Assembly: GCA_964501075.1 (NCBI GenBank)
Contig: CAZCRE010000069.1
Location: 1 to 7,325 of the forward strand
Direction of reading: 5' to 3'
Length of the DNA: 7,325 nt
Origin: CAZCRE01 sp964501075
Lineage (GTDB): Archaea > Thermoproteota > Bathyarchaeia > Bathyarchaeales > Bathycorpusculaceae
Under the pieces are notes generated by a model. That model did no database searches and was not told the origin of the DNA. It saw only the letters and a program-made list of their open reading frames with translations. Made by a program: the position numbers and the translations under genes. Below are positions 5,962 to 7,325 of this stretch, piece by piece (within the stretch, counting starts at the first letter, position 1; each line of letters begins with the position of its first letter).

Positions 5962-6681
5962 ATGCGAGTTAAAGCTGTGCTTTTCGATCTGTTCGACACC
6001 TTGCTGATGATCGGAAGCGACGAAGTCTACTATGAGCCTTCATTGAGGAAGATGCACGCGTTCTTGAAGAAGAAAAGCGTCAAAGCATCTTTTGAAGATT
6101 TCAGCCGCGTATATTTTGAGGTTCGGGATGGCATCTATTCCGAGACTCGCAAAACCTTGGATGAACCTCATTTCAACGTTCGAATTATGCAAACACTTCA
6201 AAAGTTTGGCTACGATTTCGATGTGTCTGACCCAGTTGTGGTAGGAGCAACCATGGCTTTCGCAGATGAATTCATGCGTTACGTAAGCGTAGACAGCGAT
6301 GCCGTGAACGTCTTGCAAGCACTCAAAGAGAAATACAAGCTTGGGCTAGTCTCGAATTTCGGCATTCCTGAATGCGGTCGCAAACTGCTGGACAACTTTG
6401 GCCTGCGAAAGTTCTTTGATATCGTCATAATCAGTGCTGAAGTTAATAAGCGTAAGCCGAATCCCGAGATTTTCAAGAAAGCCCTACACGACTTGAATGT
6501 CAACGCTTCCGATGCAGTGTTCGTGGGTGACATGCCGGAGTTGGACGTTAAAGGACCGAAAACCGTAGGGATCAAGGCTATTCTGATAGAACGGAAACCT
6601 ACAGAAGCTGAATTCAGCATTAAGCCAGACCGAGTCATAAGGAGCCTCACCGAACTCTTGGCGATTCTGGAAGATGATTGA
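5962..6681 (+). CDS. HAD-superfamily hydrolase (subfamily I)
   Basis: This cytoplasmic HAD hydrolase, 239 aa, probably acts on a small phosphorylated metabolite. Motif I is AVLFDLFDTLL with the nucleophile Asp9. Motif II is LVSNFG with Ser131, motif III is RKPNPEIF with Lys165, and motif IV is VFVGDMPELDVKGP with Asp190 and Asp195. Residues 20-110 form an alpha-helical cap of the C1 type. At motif I the residue two after the nucleophile is Phe11, not the general-acid Asp of typical HAD phosphatases; Asp12 follows it. The D-x-F/Y arrangement is known from haloacid-dehalogenase-like and related branches, so phosphatase activity should not be assumed. ATG 5962 is supported by GGAG at 5956-5959 and the TATA box at 5922-5929. 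The gene stands alone, upstream of the rRNA locus and read in the same direction. The substrate cannot be predicted. Confidence 0.88.
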   Translation: MRVKAVLFDLFDTLLMIGSDEVYYEPSLRKMHAFLKKKSVKASFEDFSRVYFEVRDGIYSETRKTLDEPHFNVRIMQTLQKFGYDFDVSDPVVVGATMAFADEFMRYVSVDSDAVNVLQALKEKYKLGLVSNFGIPECGRKLLDNFGLRKFFDIVIISAEVNKRKPNPEIFKKALHDLNVNASDAVFVGDMPELDVKGPKTVGIKAILIERKPTEAEFSIKPDRVIRSLTELLAILEDD

Positions 6682-6710
6682 TACATGATAACGTATATTA
6701 GAGCCGGGAA

Positions 6711-6724
6711 GAAATGTTTATATT
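6711..6724 (+). promoter_or_regulatory. Strong BRE/TATA promoter upstream of the structured RNA and 16S rRNA
   Basis: GAAATG followed by TTTATATT is the best archaeal BRE/TATA match in the window. Initiation is expected near 6745-6747, just before the foldable region 6761-6909. It may drive the candidate RNA alone or the whole rRNA transcript with a leader of about 250 nt. Confidence 0.65.
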
Positions 6725-6745
6725 GGCTAAGATGCCTCTGATTCG

Positions 6746-6910
6746 TTTTGGCGAATGATAGCCAAGCCCCGCAATTTTACGGCGGCGGCTCAACCCTTAC
6801 TATAAAGGCGCACAGTCGCCCTAAAGAATGAAGATGGTTGGCCTCCAGTTGCGGGGACAGGTATGTGGACCTGACATGCTAACGCGTTAGGTCTGAATTG
6901 GGCTTTGGCG
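6746..6910 (+). ncRNA. Candidate structured RNA (H/ACA-like or rRNA 5' leader)
   Basis: This non-coding stretch can form nested helices. An outer helix pairs GCCAAG (6761-6766) with CTTTGGC (6903-6909, one bulged T). Inside it CCCCGCAA (6767-6774) pairs with TTGCGGGG (6849-6856), followed at once by ACA (6857-6859). Above that, GGCTCAACC (6787-6795) pairs with GGTTGGCC (6836-6843) with one bulge, topped by a GGCG/CGCC hairpin (6807-6810/6817-6820). A second hairpin pairs 6868-6875 with 6886-6893 (8 bp, one G-U). A helix ending directly in ACA, with an internal loop between two helices, is the layout of H/ACA pseudouridylation guides. The 3' side of the pocket is only 5 nt, and I cannot confirm a kink-turn. 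The alternative is a folded 5' external transcribed spacer. The TATA box at 6711-6724 would start transcription near 6746; a T-rich TTGTTT at 6921 could end it. Confidence 0.45.
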
Positions 6911-6916
6911 TATATA
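6911..6916 (+). promoter_or_regulatory. Possible second TATA box close to the 16S rRNA
   Basis: TATATA lies 84 bp before the 16S 5' end. Initiation near 6937 would give a leader of about 58 nt. The upstream TTTGGCG is not a good BRE, and the element directly abuts the 3' arm of the outer helix, so it may be incidental. Confidence 0.3.
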
Positions 6917-6918
6917 GT

Positions 6919-6972
6919 GGTTGTTTCCCTCCAAATCCAGTCGATTTTGCGGACGTACATACATAAACAATC
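6919..6972 (+). repeat. Inverted repeat in the 16S leader
   Basis: GGTTGTTT (6919-6926) can pair with AAACAATC (6965-6972), 8 bp with one G-U, enclosing 38 nt. It ends 22 nt before the mature 16S and may form part of the leader fold. The true processing stem would need the sequence 3' of the 16S, which is outside the window. Confidence 0.3.
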
Positions 6973-6994
6973 ATAACAGTCTGGTGTGTGGTCA

Positions 6995-7325
6995 ACTCCG
7001 GTTGATCCTGCCGGACCCTACCGCTATCGGGATGGGATTAAGACATGTTAGTCGTGCGCTTCCTAGCCATGATGGAGGCGCGGCGCACAGCTCAGTATCA
7101 CGTGGCTAACCTAACCTTAGGACGGGGGCACCCCCGGGAAACTGGGGCTAATTTCCGATAGGTGAAGATTCCTGGAATGGATTTTTGCCTAAAGGGCACT
7201 TGGGTCATGCTTCCAGGTGTTGCCTAAGGATGGGGCCGCGGCCGATCAGGTTGTTGGTGAGGTAATGGCCCACCAAGCCTTTTACCGGTGCGGGCCGTGG
7301 GAGCGGGAGCCCGGAGATGGGCACT
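6995..7325 (+). rRNA. 16S ribosomal RNA, 5' part
   Basis: The archaeal 16S rRNA begins at the ACTCCGGTTGATCCTGCCGG block; I set the 5' end at 6995 by analogy with the usual ATTCCGG start. Further landmarks follow in order: CCGCTATCGGG, CAGCTCAGTATCACGTGGCT near 7087, GGGAAACTGGGGCTAAT near 7135, GGTTGTTGGTGAGGTAATGG near 7249, CCCACCAAGCC near 7270, and GGGAGCCCGGAGATGGGCAC at the window end. About 331 nt, most of the 5' domain, are present and the gene runs off the window. No intron or disruption is visible. The lineage cannot be fixed from this part by eye; it is archaeal and has a TACK-like look. Confidence 0.97.

Noticed and set aside
6746..6910. SRP RNA, RNase P RNA, 5S rRNA or a tRNA in the spacer before 16S
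   Set aside because: I see no SRP domain IV loop, no RNase P conserved regions, no 5S internal motifs and no tRNA T-loop (GGTTCRANNCC).
6921..7109. A 62-codon open frame across the 16S leader and 16S start
   Set aside because: It runs through the conserved 16S rRNA sequence and is not a protein gene.
1..7325. CRISPR arrays, insertion sequences or integration sites
   Set aside because: No regularly spaced repeats, transposase motifs, terminal inverted repeats or tRNA-end duplications were seen.

Overview
The window looks archaeal. Its right end is the 5' part of an archaeal 16S rRNA, starting with the ACTCCGGTTGATCCTGCCGG-type 5' end. The left end encodes an Orc1/Cdc6 AAA+ initiator. Several genes have BRE/TATA elements about 25 bp upstream of plausible transcript starts, and ribosome-binding sites resemble GGTGAT or GGAG. 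I would guess a TACK-group archaeon, possibly Bathyarchaeia, from the overall look of the 16S start and the proteins. That placement is an impression, not a search result.

Layout. (1) 51-1505: an Orc1/Cdc6-like ATPase followed by a small ArsR-type winged-helix protein, tightly spaced and probably co-transcribed. (2) 1691-4545: a compact operon moaC-moaB-moaA plus a GNAT-type acyltransferase. moaC and moaB overlap by 4 bp, moaB and moaA are 2 bp apart, and moaA and the GNAT gene are 13 bp apart. MoaA and MoaC would convert GTP to cyclic pyranopterin monophosphate, and MoaB would adenylate molybdopterin at a later step. The sulfur-transfer proteins MoaD/MoaE and the insertase MoeA are not in the window. 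(3) 4556-5053 (minus): an MJ0936/YfcE-type metallophosphoesterase, convergent with the GNAT gene. (4) 5242-5583: a winged-helix regulator of the archaeal HTH_45 type. It is preceded by a spacer with three short dyads and a possible short unannotated reading frame. (5) 5657-5794 (minus): a possible 45-residue protein with a TATA box exactly placed for a leaderless start. (6) 5962-6681: a HAD-superfamily hydrolase with its own promoter. (7) 6682-6994: a 313-bp spacer holding a strong BRE/TATA promoter, a highly foldable ~150-nt RNA candidate, a second TATA-like element and the 16S leader. (8) 6995-7325: the 5' domain of 16S rRNA, cut off by the window end.

The best candidate for something undescribed is the structured RNA at about 6746-6910. 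It has a closing helix, an inner helix followed directly by ACA (as in H/ACA guide RNAs), and a second hairpin. It could be a free small RNA or a folded 5' external transcribed spacer of the rRNA transcript. Other points of interest are the altered sensor-1 region of the Cdc6 homologue, the GNAT gene joined to the moa operon, and the cluster of dyads before the HTH_45 gene. I see no mobile element, CRISPR array or tRNA.
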